Origin: Xanthomonas cucurbitae
GTDB lineage: Bacteria > Pseudomonadota > Gammaproteobacteria > Xanthomonadales > Xanthomonadaceae
Reading direction: 5' to 3'
Assembly (NCBI RefSeq): GCF_002939885.1
Contig: NZ_MDED01000007.1
Span: 62,001 to 126,000, forward strand
Length of the DNA: 64,000 nt
A model generated the notes under the pieces. It searched no databases. It was not told where the DNA came from and saw only the letters and a list, made by a program, of their open reading frames with translations. The translations under genes were made by a program, and so were the position numbers. This document shows positions 8,176 through 17,309 of the stretch, piece by piece. How positions within the stretch are numbered: position 1 is the stretch's first letter; each line of letters begins with the position of its first letter.

Positions 8176-10611
8176 GTGCGCCGAGCTCTTCGCCTGTTGC
8201 CCCTGCCCTTGAGCATTGCCATCTGCCTCCCGGCCATGGCCGTTGACAAGCCGTTGAACTGGGGACTGTGCCCGGCCGTGGATCCGCTCCCAGGTTTCGA
8301 CGGCGCGCCCGCGCCCGATCCCAAGGCCGCCGAGATACGTCAACAGCTGCCCACCGACATCGAAGGCGACCAGCTGTCCGGCACCAGCACTACGCCGCAG
8401 TACCAGGGCAACGTGGCGCTCAGGCGTGGCGACCAGTTCCTGGGCGCCGACAGCCTGCGCATGGACACCGAGACCGGCAACTACATCGCCGAAGGCAACG
8501 TGCGCTACCAGGACAGCTCCTTCCGCATGGTGGCCGACCGCGCCGAAGGCAACCAGGACACCGATAGCCACAAGGTCACCAACATCCAGTACCAACTGGT
8601 GGACCGGCGCGGCAACGGCGGCGCCGAATCCGTGGACCTGCAAGGCCAGGTCGGCCAGATGCACCGTTCGACATACACCACCTGCGACCCGTCGCAGCCG
8701 ATCTGGCGCGTGCGTGCGCCGGAGATCGACGTGGACAACGAAGAAGGCTTCGGTACTGCGCGCAGCGCCGTGCTGCAGATCGGCAAGGTGCCGGTGCTGT
8801 ACTTCCCGTGGTTCAAGTTCCCCATCGACGACCGCCGCCAGACCGGCTTGTTGTTCCCGCAGTTCGGCCTGTCCGGGCGTAACGGCTTCGACTACCTGCA
8901 GCCGATCTACCTCAACCTGGCACCGAACTACGACGCCACCCTGCTGCCGCGCTACATGAGCAAGCGCGGTTTGATGTTCGGCACCGAATTCCGCTATCTG
9001 TACGAAGGCGGCCGCGGCGAGATCACCGGCAACTACCTGCCCAACGACAACCTGCGCAAGAAGGACCGCGGCAGCGTCTTCTACACCGGTTATCACAACA
9101 TCGACAGCCACTGGCAGGCGCGCAGCAGCATCGCCTGGGTCAGCGACACCCGCTACGTGGAAGATTTCACAAGCCGCATCAACGGCATGGGCTCGGCCTC
9201 CAGCCTGCAGAGTACCGCAGGCATCTATGGCACCGGCGAGACCTGGACCGCCGGCCTGATGGCTGACCGCTGGCAGCTCACCGACTACACCCTGGACGAG
9301 CAGGCCCTGCCCTACAACCGCCAACCACGCGCCTATTTCACCTGGGAAAAGCCGCTGGGGATCTTCGAGGCCGGTGTGTACGCCGAGGCGGTGCGCTTTA
9401 CGCATGACGATTCGTTCCTCGTGGTCCGCACGCCGAATCCGGATGCCGGCAACAACGACAACAATCGCGACGAATTCGTCCGCACCAATATCCGCAACAA
9501 GGAATACGGCAGCGGTTCGCGCCTGGACATCAAGCCGTACATCTCGATGCCGTTGTCGGGCGCGGCCTGGTTCATGACCCCGACCGTGGCCTGGCGTTAC
9601 ACCGCCTACCAGCTGGACTCGACCCTGGCCAACACCGCGCCGCTGACCGGCAACCGCACGCCTACGCGCAGCCTGCCGATCGCCTCGCTGGATGCCGGCC
9701 TGTATTTCGACCGCGAAACCTCGCTGTTCGGCAGCAATTATCTCAATACCCTGGAACCGCGCATGTACTACCTGTACGTGCCGTATCGCGACCAGGACGA
9801 CCTGCCGGTGTTCGACACCCGCCCGTTCACCTTCAGCTACGGGCAGCTGTTCCGCGACAGCCGCTATACCGGCGCCGACCGCCAGAACGATGCCAACCAG
9901 CTGACCCTGGCGGTGACCTCGCGCTGGCTGCGCCAGGACGACGGCCGCGAGAAGCTGTCGCTGAGCGCAGGCCAGATCCTGTACTTCAACGACTCGCTGG
10001 TCACCATCAACAACAGCACCAACGCCGCCGCCGGCAGCGAACAGCCCATCGAGCAGGGCAAGTCCGCCTGGGTGGCCGACGCCAACTACATGATCAACGA
10101 CCGCTGGTCGATGGGCGCTACCTACCAGTGGAACCCGAACTCGCGCAAGGAGGATCTGGCCAGCCTGCGCACGCGTTACCTGCTGGGCAACGACGGCATC
10201 ATCAACCTGGCCTACCGCTACCGGCGCAACCTGATCGACGAAACCGACCAGCTCAAGCAGGCCGATTTCTCGTTCCTGTATCCGATCAACCCGAGCTGGA
10301 GCGCGGTCGGCCGTTACTACTATTCGCTGCTGGACCGCAAACCGCTGGAAATCATCGGTGGCGTGCAGTGGGACAGCTGCTGCCTGGCCGTGCGCGCGCT
10401 GGTGCGCCGGTTCGTGCGCAACCGCGATGGCGAGATGGACAACTCCATCCAGTTCGAGTTCGTGCTCAAGGGCTTGAGCTCGTTTGGCCAGAACACGGAC
10501 CGCACCTTGCGCCGTGCTATTCTCGGCTATTACCGCGACGACCTGTACCTGGTCCCGCCCAGCAACACCACGACCAATCCGGACGATTACGATCCGAACC
10601 TGATTCCATGA
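8176..10611 (+). CDS. lptD: LPS-assembly outer-membrane protein LptD
   Basis: Outer-membrane barrel of 811 residues that, with the lipoprotein LptE, inserts lipopolysaccharide into the outer leaflet. It starts at a GTG with signal peptide RALRLLPLPLSIAICLPAMA. The N-terminal periplasmic OstA-like domain (about 60-200) includes YIAEGNVRYQDSSFRMVADR, and the C-terminal barrel fills the rest. The four cysteines needed for the essential rearranging disulfides are present: Cys32, Cys170 and the adjacent pair Cys735-Cys736 (WDSCCLAVR). The stop TGA overlaps the ATG of surA, the periplasmic chaperone that helps fold LptD. Confidence 0.96.
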   Translation: MRRALRLLPLPLSIAICLPAMAVDKPLNWGLCPAVDPLPGFDGAPAPDPKAAEIRQQLPTDIEGDQLSGTSTTPQYQGNVALRRGDQFLGADSLRMDTETGNYIAEGNVRYQDSSFRMVADRAEGNQDTDSHKVTNIQYQLVDRRGNGGAESVDLQGQVGQMHRSTYTTCDPSQPIWRVRAPEIDVDNEEGFGTARSAVLQIGKVPVLYFPWFKFPIDDRRQTGLLFPQFGLSGRNGFDYLQPIYLNLAPNYDATLLPRYMSKRGLMFGTEFRYLYEGGRGEITGNYLPNDNLRKKDRGSVFYTGYHNIDSHWQARSSIAWVSDTRYVEDFTSRINGMGSASSLQSTAGIYGTGETWTAGLMADRWQLTDYTLDEQALPYNRQPRAYFTWEKPLGIFEAGVYAEAVRFTHDDSFLVVRTPNPDAGNNDNNRDEFVRTNIRNKEYGSGSRLDIKPYISMPLSGAAWFMTPTVAWRYTAYQLDSTLANTAPLTGNRTPTRSLPIASLDAGLYFDRETSLFGSNYLNTLEPRMYYLYVPYRDQDDLPVFDTRPFTFSYGQLFRDSRYTGADRQNDANQLTLAVTSRWLRQDDGREKLSLSAGQILYFNDSLVTINNSTNAAAGSEQPIEQGKSAWVADANYMINDRWSMGATYQWNPNSRKEDLASLRTRYLLGNDGIINLAYRYRRNLIDETDQLKQADFSFLYPINPSWSAVGRYYYSLLDRKPLEIIGGVQWDSCCLAVRALVRRFVRNRDGEMDNSIQFEFVLKGLSSFGQNTDRTLRRAILGYYRDDLYLVPPSNTTTNPDDYDPNLIP

Positions 10612-12008
10612 CCAAGCCTTTCTCCGTTGTTCTTGCCTCGTTGCTGGCCCTCGCCAGCGCGGTCCCGCCGCTGGCATCGGCGCAGCAGTCCCAACCACTG
10701 GACCGTATCGCCGCCATCGTGGACGAGGACGTGGTGCTGCAGAGCGAGCTTGATCGCGCCGTGCGCAACGTCAAGTCGCAATATGCCGGCCGCGAGAACC
10801 AGTTGCCGCCCGACGATGTGCTGCAGCGCCAGGTGCTCGAGCGCCTGGTCCTGGTCAAGCTGCAGGTCGGTCGTGCCGACGGCAGCGGCATCCGCGTCAG
10901 CGACGAAGAGCTCAACCGCGCCATTGCCAGCATTGCCCAGCAGAACGGTACCAGCGTCGATGGGCTACGCCAGAAGCTGGCGGCCGACGGCATGGGCTAC
11001 AGCGATTTCCGCAACTCGGTGCGCGATGAAATCATCGTGCAGCGCCTGCGCCAGAGCTTCGCGCAGAGCCGCATCAGCGTCAGCGAAGGCGAAGTGGATA
11101 GCGCGCTGGCCCAGCAGGCCACCACCGGCAGCCAGTATCACCTGGCGCACATCCTGGTTGGCCTGCCGGAAGGCGCGACCGCCGAACAGATCGCCACCGG
11201 CCAGAAGAAGGTCGATGGCGTCAAGGCCTTGATCGACAAGGGCGAGCTTGACTTTTCGGCTGCAGCGGTGCGCTATTCGGACAGCCCCAATGCACTGGAA
11301 GGCGGCGATCTGGGCTGGCGCAGCCTGGACGAAATTCCCAATGCCTTCGCACAGTTGATCCGCGACATGCAGCCAGGCCAGGTGGCCGGCCCGCTGCGTG
11401 GCCCCAGCGGCTTCCAGCTGCTCAAGCTGGTGGAAATGCGCGACGCCAATGCCGGCGGCGAAAAGAAGATGGTGACCGAGTACAACGCGCGGCACATCCT
11501 GGTCCGCATCGGCGACAACCAGACCGAAGCCCAGGCCAAGGCCAAGATCGACACGCTGCGTGCGCGCATCACCGGCGGCGCCGATTTCCAGGCAACGGCC
11601 AAGGAATCCTCCGAAGACACCAACAGCCGCAGCCAGGGCGGCGACCTGGGCTGGTTCCCGGCCGATGCCTTCGGCCCGGATTTCGGCAAGCAGGTCGAAG
11701 GCCTGGCCGACGGTGCGGTGTCCGAACCCTTCCGTACCCAGGCTGGTTGGCATATCGTTCAGCGCGTCGGCAGCCGCCAGACCGACGTCAGTGCCGATAA
11801 CCAGCGCGGCCAGATCCGCGAGACGATCGGCCGTCGCAAGCTGGAAGAAGAGTACAACCGCTACCTGCAGGAACTGCGCGGCGAAGCCTATGTGAGCTAC
11901 CGCAGCGGCGACCGTGCCGACGGCAATGCCACTGCCGAGCCGGACAAGGCGAGCAAGCCGGCAGAACCGGCTGCCCCGACCCCGCCGTCGGCACAGCCGG
12001 CGCGCTAA
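10608..12008 (+). CDS. surA: periplasmic chaperone / peptidyl-prolyl isomerase SurA
   Basis: Outer-membrane protein chaperone of 466 residues. Signal peptide to about residue 25 (ALASAVPPLASAQQ), then the SurA N-terminal helical domain beginning LDRIAAIVDEDVVLQSELDR, then two parvulin domains starting YHLAHILVGLPEG and YNARHILVRIGDN, each with the downstream GGDLGW signature (GGDLGWRSLDEIPNAF and GGDLGWFPADAFGPDF). The C-terminal tail is rich in Ala, Pro and Glu, longer than in E. coli SurA, and probably disordered. The ATG overlaps the lptD stop (ATGA), so the chaperone and its client are translationally coupled. Confidence 0.96.
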   Translation: MTKPFSVVLASLLALASAVPPLASAQQSQPLDRIAAIVDEDVVLQSELDRAVRNVKSQYAGRENQLPPDDVLQRQVLERLVLVKLQVGRADGSGIRVSDEELNRAIASIAQQNGTSVDGLRQKLAADGMGYSDFRNSVRDEIIVQRLRQSFAQSRISVSEGEVDSALAQQATTGSQYHLAHILVGLPEGATAEQIATGQKKVDGVKALIDKGELDFSAAAVRYSDSPNALEGGDLGWRSLDEIPNAFAQLIRDMQPGQVAGPLRGPSGFQLLKLVEMRDANAGGEKKMVTEYNARHILVRIGDNQTEAQAKAKIDTLRARITGGADFQATAKESSEDTNSRSQGGDLGWFPADAFGPDFGKQVEGLADGAVSEPFRTQAGWHIVQRVGSRQTDVSADNQRGQIRETIGRRKLEEEYNRYLQELRGEAYVSYRSGDRADGNATAEPDKASKPAEPAAPTPPSAQPAR

Positions 12009-12012
12009 GCCG

Positions 12013-12984
12013 ATGCCGGTCCCGTCGCTCGCGCTGGTGCCAGGCGAGCCGGCCGGGATCGGGCCGGAGCTGTGCATCCGGCTTGCCCAACGGCCGCGTT
12101 CGGATGCGCACCTGATCGCCTATGCCGATCCAGATACCTTGCACAGCGCCGCCCAGGCGCTGTCTTTGTCTGTGCGGCTGCTCGATCCCGACCAGCCTGC
12201 ACGGGCACCCGGCGACCTGCCGCTGTTCCCGATTCGCCAGGCCATCCCGACCCGCTTCGGCACACCTGATCCGGCCAATGCCGCGGCGGTGATCGCCGGC
12301 CTGCGCACCGCTGCCGGGAACTGCCTGGCCGGGCGCCTGCAGGGTATCGTGACCGGGCCGGTGCACAAGGCGGTCATCAACGCCGGCGGCATCGCCTATA
12401 CCGGCACCACCGAGTTGCTGGCCGAGCAGGCCGGCTGCCCGGTGGTGATGATGCTGGCCAACCACATCGTGCGCGTCGCCCTGGTCACCACCCACCTGCC
12501 GCTGCGCGCGGTGGCCGATGCGATTACCGCCCAAGCGCTGGCGCAGTGCCTGCGCATCACCCACACCTCGCTGCAGCGCGACTTCGGCCTGCCTGCGCCA
12601 CGTATCGCCGTGCTCGGGCTCAACCCGCATGCGGGCGAGGATGGCCACCTGGGCCGTGAAGAACTGGACGTCATCATTCCGCTGCTGGCGCAACTGCGCG
12701 GCGAAGGCTTGCAGCTGATCGGTCCATTGCCGGCAGACACCGCCTTCCTGCCGCAGAAACTGAGCGGCTTCGATGCGGTGGTGGCGATGTATCACGACCA
12801 GGGCCTGCCGGTGCTCAAGTACAGCGGCTTCGAGCAAGCAGTCAATATCACCCTTGGCCTACCCTACCCGCGCGTGGCGGTCGATCACGGCACCGCGCTG
12901 GAACTGGCCGGGCGCGGCATCGCCGACCCGTCCAGCCTGATGGCGGCAACCGCGCTGTGCGCCCGGCTGGCGGCGCGCGGCTGA
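12013..12984 (+). CDS. pdxA: 4-hydroxythreonine-4-phosphate dehydrogenase PdxA
   Basis: NAD-dependent enzyme of pyridoxal phosphate synthesis, 323 residues, oxidising 4-phosphohydroxy-L-threonine. Characteristic segments are LALVPGEPAGIGPEL at the N-terminus, GIVTGPVHKAVINAGG, YTGTTELLAEQAG, the metal-binding histidines in VLGLNPHAGEDG, and AMYHDQGLPVLKY. The ATG lies four bases after the surA stop. The order lptD-surA-pdxA-rsmA-apaG-apaH is the same as in enteric bacteria. Confidence 0.95.
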   Translation: MPVPSLALVPGEPAGIGPELCIRLAQRPRSDAHLIAYADPDTLHSAAQALSLSVRLLDPDQPARAPGDLPLFPIRQAIPTRFGTPDPANAAAVIAGLRTAAGNCLAGRLQGIVTGPVHKAVINAGGIAYTGTTELLAEQAGCPVVMMLANHIVRVALVTTHLPLRAVADAITAQALAQCLRITHTSLQRDFGLPAPRIAVLGLNPHAGEDGHLGREELDVIIPLLAQLRGEGLQLIGPLPADTAFLPQKLSGFDAVVAMYHDQGLPVLKYSGFEQAVNITLGLPYPRVAVDHGTALELAGRGIADPSSLMAATALCARLAARG

Positions 12985-13088
12985 GCAGACGCCACAGCAC
13001 CGGCGCGTAGCCTGGCGCGCCCTTGCCCGCACACTGCAGCGCTGGCACCGACACCGCGTGCGGCCGCCGGCTCCGTTAAACTGCGTGG

Positions 13089-13877
13089 ATGAATTCTTCC
13101 TTCAGCGCACCGGCCAAGAAGTCGCTCGGCCAGCACTTTCTTGCCGACCGGTATTACATCGACCGGATCGTCCAGGCGGTGGACCCGCGCGCCGGCCAGC
13201 ACCTGGTCGAAATCGGCCCCGGTCAGGGCGCCATCACCTTCCCGCTGCTGCGCAAGCACGGCGCGTTGACCGTGATCGAGTTCGATCGCGACCTGATCGC
13301 CCCGCTGACCGAGACCGCCGCGCCGATCGGTGCGCTGAACATCATCCACCGCGACGTGCTCAGCGTGGACTTCACCGCGCTGGCCAATGGCAGCCCGATC
13401 CGCCTGGTCGGCAACCTGCCCTACAACATCTCCTCGCCGATCCTGTTCCATGCGCTGGACCACGCTGGCGCCGTGGCCGACATGCACTTCATGCTGCAGA
13501 AGGAAGTGGTCGACCGCATGGCCGCCGGCCCCGGCAGCAAGGTGTATGGCCGGCTGAGCGTGATGTTGCAGGCGTACTGCGAGGTCACTGCGCTGTTCGT
13601 GGTGCCGCCGGGCGCGTTCCGGCCGCCACCGAAGGTGGACTCGGCGGTGGTGCGGCTGGTGCCGCGCGACCCGGCCACGGTAGAGATCACCGACCGGCGC
13701 CGTTTTGCCGATGTGGTCCGCGCCGGCTTTGGACAGCGCCGCAAGACCTTGCGCAACGCCTTGTCCGGGGTCTGCGATGCGGCGCAGTTCGAGGCCGCCG
13801 GCGTGCGCCCGGATGCCCGCGCCGAACAACTCGAGGTCACCGATTTCATCCGGCTGGCCAATGTCGAGCCGACGTGA
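13089..13877 (+). CDS. rsmA: 16S rRNA dimethyladenosine transferase RsmA (KsgA)
   Basis: Methyltransferase of 262 residues that dimethylates two adjacent adenosines near the 3' end of 16S rRNA during small-subunit maturation. SLGQHFLADR opens the fold, followed by the SAM-binding motif LVEIGPGQGAITFPLL, an acidic strand VIEFDRD, and the catalytic NLPYNISSPILFH. The C-terminal RNA-binding domain ends VTDFIRLANVEPT. Length is typical. A gap of about 100 bp separates it from pdxA, enough for an internal promoter. Confidence 0.96.
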   Translation: MNSSFSAPAKKSLGQHFLADRYYIDRIVQAVDPRAGQHLVEIGPGQGAITFPLLRKHGALTVIEFDRDLIAPLTETAAPIGALNIIHRDVLSVDFTALANGSPIRLVGNLPYNISSPILFHALDHAGAVADMHFMLQKEVVDRMAAGPGSKVYGRLSVMLQAYCEVTALFVVPPGAFRPPPKVDSAVVRLVPRDPATVEITDRRRFADVVRAGFGQRRKTLRNALSGVCDAAQFEAAGVRPDARAEQLEVTDFIRLANVEPT

Positions 13878-13910
13878 GCGCGGCTCCCACACTCTATTTA
13901 GACTTTTCGT

Positions 13911-14294
13911 ATGCACGATGATCCACGCTACCGGATCGAGGTGGAGGTGTTGCCACGCTTCCTCGCCCAGCAATCGGTCCCCGACGAAGGCCGCTACACC
14001 TTCGCCTACAACGTCCGCATCCACAACGCGGGCACCCTGCCTGCACGCCTGATCGCCCGCCACTGGCAGATCACCGACGCCGACGGCCGCACCGAGCAGG
14101 TCGATGGGCAAGGCGTGGTCGGCGACCAGCCCTGGCTGCGGCCGGGCGAAACCTATGACTACACGTCCAGCATGGTGTTGGGCACCGAGCATGGACAGAT
14201 GCAAGGCCACTACGACATGGTGGCCGACGATGGCACCGAATTCATCGCCCCGATCGCCGCCTTCGTGCTGAGCGTACCCAGGACGCTGCACTGA
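13911..14294 (+). CDS. apaG: ApaG protein
   Basis: Small protein of 127 residues with a single immunoglobulin/fibronectin-like beta sandwich. [40 protein letters not shown] and the glycine turn [19 protein letters not shown] are the usual ApaG signatures. Its biochemical role is unclear in the family; it is nearly always next to apaH, as here. It lies 33 bp after rsmA and 28 bp before apaH, consistent with one transcript. Confidence 0.94.
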   Translation: MHDDPRYRIEVEVLPRFLAQQSVPDEGRYTFAYNVRIHNAGTLPARLIARHWQITDADGRTEQVDGQGVVGDQPWLRPGETYDYTSSMVLGTEHGQMQGHYDMVADDGTEFIAPIAAFVLSVPRTLH

Positions 14295-14322
14295 TGACGG
14301 CTGGACTGATGGAGCGAACGCG

Positions 14323-15321
14323 ATGAGCGTCTGGGCAATTGGCGACCTGCAAGGGTGCTACGACGTTACCCAGCGATTGCTGGAGAAGATCAATTTCGAC
14401 CCGGCACAGGACACGCTGTGGTTCTGCGGCGATCTGGTCAACCGCGGTGGGCAATCGCTGGAAACGCTGCGCCTGGTGCATTCGCTGCGCGCGCACAGCG
14501 TGGTGGTGCTGGGCAATCATGACCTGTCGCTGCTGGCGATCGGCGCGCGCTCGGAAGAAGAGCAACGCAAGGTCAATCCGGACCTGCAGCGCGTTGTGCT
14601 GGCCGAAGACCGCGACGTGCTGCTGGACTGGCTGCGCATGCAAAAACTGGCGCATGTGGACCGCACGCTGGGCTGGATGATGATCCATGCCGGGCTGGCG
14701 CCGAAGTGGACCACGCAACTGGCCGAAAAGCATGCGCGCGAGGTCGAGCAACAGTTGCAGGGCAGCGGCTACCGCAAGCTGCTGCGCAATATGTACGGCG
14801 ACCAGCCCGGCTGGTCGCCGGGCCTGAGCGGCTACGAGCGCAGCCGCGCCATCATCAACCTGTTCACGCGCATGCGCTATTGCACCCCGCGCGGGCGCAT
14901 CGCCACCGAAGACAAGGGCACGCCGGGCACGCAGGCCCAGGGGCTGTACCCCTGGTTCGAGGTACCGGGCCGGGTCGAGCGCGATCTGAAGATCGTCTGC
15001 GGGCACTGGTCGGCGCTGGGGCTGACGATTACCCAGGGTGTGCATGCCATCGACACCGGCGCGGTCTGGGGCGGCAAGCTCACTGCGCTGCAGCTGGACA
15101 CCGAAGAACTGTGCGTGGTGCAGGTCCCGGGACGTGAAGTCACCGCCCCGGCGACACCGGCCGCGCACGCCCCTCGACGTCCGCGCGAAGGCCAGGGCCG
15201 CCAACGCGGGCGTGGACGTGGACGTGGCGGAAACGGCGGTGGTGCTGGTGCCAATGGCAAGGGCGCCCCCCCCGCTGCCGGCGCCCCAGGCGCTGGTGGC
15301 GCACGCCCGGCCACCGAATAA
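14323..15321 (+). CDS. apaH: diadenosine tetraphosphatase ApaH with Gly/Arg-rich tail
   Basis: Symmetrical Ap4A hydrolase of 332 residues, splitting Ap4A (and decapping Np4-capped RNA in E. coli). The metallophosphatase motifs are GDLQGC, FCGDLVNRG, LGNHD and later CGHWSALG. The catalytic domain ends near residue 275 (LCVVQVPGREV), the usual family length. About 55 extra residues follow, rich in Arg-Gly, Gly, Ala and Pro (RQRGRGRGRGGNGGGAG), like RGG-type RNA-binding tails. The Shine-Dalgarno is weak. This gene ends the lptD block. Confidence 0.95.
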   Translation: MSVWAIGDLQGCYDVTQRLLEKINFDPAQDTLWFCGDLVNRGGQSLETLRLVHSLRAHSVVVLGNHDLSLLAIGARSEEEQRKVNPDLQRVVLAEDRDVLLDWLRMQKLAHVDRTLGWMMIHAGLAPKWTTQLAEKHAREVEQQLQGSGYRKLLRNMYGDQPGWSPGLSGYERSRAIINLFTRMRYCTPRGRIATEDKGTPGTQAQGLYPWFEVPGRVERDLKIVCGHWSALGLTITQGVHAIDTGAVWGGKLTALQLDTEELCVVQVPGREVTAPATPAAHAPRRPREGQGRQRGRGRGRGGNGGGAGANGKGAPPAAGAPGAGGARPATE

Positions 15322-15336
15322 GTCTGCCTGGCGGCC

Positions 15337-15388
15337 GGCGAATTGGCGAATTGGCGAATTGGCGAATTGGCGAACTGGCGAACTGGCG
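15337..15388. repeat. short tandem repeat, 8-bp unit
   Basis: Six copies of an 8-base unit: four of GGCGAATT followed by two of GGCGAACT, then a partial GGCG. It lies between the stop of apaH and the convergent sfnG stop at 15397. Such repeats change length easily by slippage. No function is evident. Confidence 0.95.
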
Positions 15389-15396
15389 GCGCAAGA

Positions 15397-16500
15397 TCAG
15401 GCCAGCGCCGACTCCGCGCGCTGCGCCTCCAGCGCGCGCACGCGCGGCAGCACTTCGCGGCCGAAATAGTCCACCTCTTCGATGAAATGCAGGAAGCCGC
15501 ACAGCACCAGATCCACGCCTACTTCCTGCAAGGCGAGGATGCGCTCGGCGATCTGCTGCGGCGTGCCGATCAGGTTGGTGCGGAAACCATCGTTGTACTG
15601 CACCAGGTCCTCGAAGGTGGAGGTGGCCCAGTTGCCCTCGCCCTCCGGCGATGCCTGGCCGGCCTGCCGCGTGGCATCGGCGAACGCCTTGACCGCCTCC
15701 ACATGCGCATGCGCGATGATTTCCTGCAGCACCGCCTGGGCTTCCTGCTCGGTCTCGCGCGCGATCACGAAGGCGTTGACGCCCACGCGAACCGTATGAC
15801 CATTGGCGGCGGCCTTGGTCTGCAGGTCCTGGATCTGCACGCGCAACTGCTCGGGCGTGTTGCCATTGGTGAAATACCAGTCCGACACGCTTGCCGCATT
15901 GTCGCGCGCCGCACGCGAACTGCCGCCCTGAAAGATCTCCGGATGCGGCTTCTGCAGCGGTTTGGGACTGAGGGTGTAGTTGTCGAAGCGGTAGAAGTCG
16001 CCATGGAAACTGAAAGCATCCTGGGTCCAGATCCCCTTCAACACCTGGATGAATTCCCTGGAACGCCGATAGCGCTCGTCGTGCTCCAGCCACGGCTCGC
16101 CGATGGCATCGAACTCGCCCTTGAACCAGCCGCTGACCACATTGATGGCGATGCGCCCGTTGCTGATGTGGTCGATGGTGGCGATCTGCTTGGCCACCAC
16201 GGCCGGTGTCCAGGGGCCGGGCAGGATGGCCGCCAGTACCTTCAGGCGCGAGGTGGAGTGCAGCAAGGCCTGACTGAAGGACACCGACTCATGCTGATGC
16301 TCGGCGCCATAGCCGGCAGTAAACCGGATCTGGGTCAGCGCGTAATCGAAGCCGGCGTGCTCGGCGGCCTGCGCCAGCCGCACGTTGTAGTCCAGGCTCC
16401 AGTCGGTGCGCTGTTCGATCGTGCTGACAACCAGCCCGCCGCTGACGTTGGGAACCCAGTAGGCGAAGGTCAGCGGCGCAGCGTTGGATGAGTGGCTCAT
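15397..16500 (-). CDS. sfnG: FMNH2-dependent dimethylsulfone monooxygenase SfnG
   Basis: Luciferase-like flavin monooxygenase of 367 residues predicted to convert dimethylsulfone to methanesulfinate using reduced FMN. The N-terminus FAYWVPNVSGGLVVSTIEQR, followed by RFTAGYGAEHQHESVSFSQA and SGWFKGEFDAIGEPWLEHDE, is characteristic of SfnG rather than SsuD. Start ATG 16500 has a strong Shine-Dalgarno, AGGAG six bases upstream. It diverges from msuE, which would supply reduced FMN, and a sigma-54-like promoter lies about 125 bp upstream. A sigma-54 activator of the SfnR type sits at the far end of the cluster. Confidence 0.9.
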   Translation of the reverse strand: MSHSSNAAPLTFAYWVPNVSGGLVVSTIEQRTDWSLDYNVRLAQAAEHAGFDYALTQIRFTAGYGAEHQHESVSFSQALLHSTSRLKVLAAILPGPWTPAVVAKQIATIDHISNGRIAINVVSGWFKGEFDAIGEPWLEHDERYRRSREFIQVLKGIWTQDAFSFHGDFYRFDNYTLSPKPLQKPHPEIFQGGSSRAARDNAASVSDWYFTNGNTPEQLRVQIQDLQTKAAANGHTVRVGVNAFVIARETEQEAQAVLQEIIAHAHVEAVKAFADATRQAGQASPEGEGNWATSTFEDLVQYNDGFRTNLIGTPQQIAERILALQEVGVDLVLCGFLHFIEEVDYFGREVLPRVRALEAQRAESALA

Positions 16501-16625
16501 TGAAAACTCCTGCGGGAATCGGAGGATTGAAGGGAGAGGACGACGTTGCGCGGCCAGTGACGCATCACCGGGCCCATGGGTGCGGCCAGCGTGCTGCAGT
16601 GCGCGTCACTGCACGTGCAGGCAAC

Positions 16626-16640
16626 GCACATCGCGTGCCA
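16626..16640 (-). promoter_or_regulatory. candidate sigma-54 promoter for sfnG
   Basis: Minus-strand TGGCACGCGATGTGC keeps the invariant GG and GC doublets ten bases apart and matches the -24 element TGGCACG exactly. The -12 element is weaker (GTGC instead of TTGC). It lies about 125 bp before the sfnG start. Confidence 0.45.
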
Positions 16641-17086
16641 CGCTTATCCCCGTGCGACATATCCAGATAATCGCCATGCAATCCGCATCGCACGGGCGAC
16701 GATTGCACGCTGCGTCAAGGCAGCCACCCCGCCCCCCACCAAACCGATACGGCGACACGACGCAGCCAGCGCCGCGACACGAATGCCACCCAATCTGCAC
16801 GATGGCTTACGGGTATCGGCGATGCGCGCACCACCACCGGCGCTCATTCGACAAACCCGATGGTCGTGACAATTCCCGCCTCCAACCCCGTGTCCGCGAC
16901 CCTCCCGCAAACACCGGGCCGTATCGAACTAAACAAATCCACTCGCACGATTCACAGCGCATCCCCGGTGGCGCCCATGTGTCGCGCGACGAAAATACAC
17001 AAACTGCTGATTCGCTGTTTCCCTGCAAACATGTTTGCGGCGCTTATCGCTGCGCGCTCTATGCTCATACCGACGACAGCATAAGG

Positions 17087-17127
17087 ATTGCAGAAAAAGC
17101 CACTTGAAACAGCCTGTTTTCTGCAAT
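17087..17127. promoter_or_regulatory. inverted repeat, candidate activator binding site
   Basis: Perfect 11-bp arms ATTGCAGAAAA and TTTTCTGCAAT separated by 19 bp. The arm centres are 30 bp apart, close to three helical turns. The site lies about 170-210 bp upstream of the msuE sigma-54 element, a normal distance for an enhancer-binding protein such as SfnR. Confidence 0.45.
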
Positions 17128-17293
17128 TTCATTAGCTCATTCTCAAATCTGCTAAGCGCACGCCAATCCCGATGGTGCTTTGCCATTGCACTGCATCGCG
17201 CCATGCAGTCAGATGCCATTACCCGCTGCCGGCACATCGACGCAGGTTTCTCCCGCGTTTGTTGTCTGTGCAGCAACAGCGCGACTGTCGCCA

Positions 17294-17309
17294 TGGCACG
17301 GAGTTTGCG
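17294..17309 (+). promoter_or_regulatory. sigma-54 promoter for msuE-ssuD-ssuACB
   Basis: TGGCACGGAGTTTGCG matches the sigma-54 consensus TGGCACG-N4-TTGC at all eleven fixed positions, with GG and GC ten bases apart. The expected start of transcription is about 25 bp before the msuE ATG at 17344. Confidence 0.75.

Noticed and set aside
10128-10607. N-terminal extension of the surA frame
   Set aside because: It is the shifted reading of lptD; the real surA start is the ATG overlapping the lptD stop.
7675-10698. Long minus-strand open frame of 1007 codons
   Set aside because: It is antisense to lptD, which has clear family motifs and cysteines; the minus reading is only a composition effect.
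16484-17107. Plus-strand open frame of 207 codons between sfnG and msuE
   Set aside because: Composition is Arg/Pro/Thr-rich without domain resemblance, and it crosses the sigma-54 promoter of sfnG and the inverted repeat.
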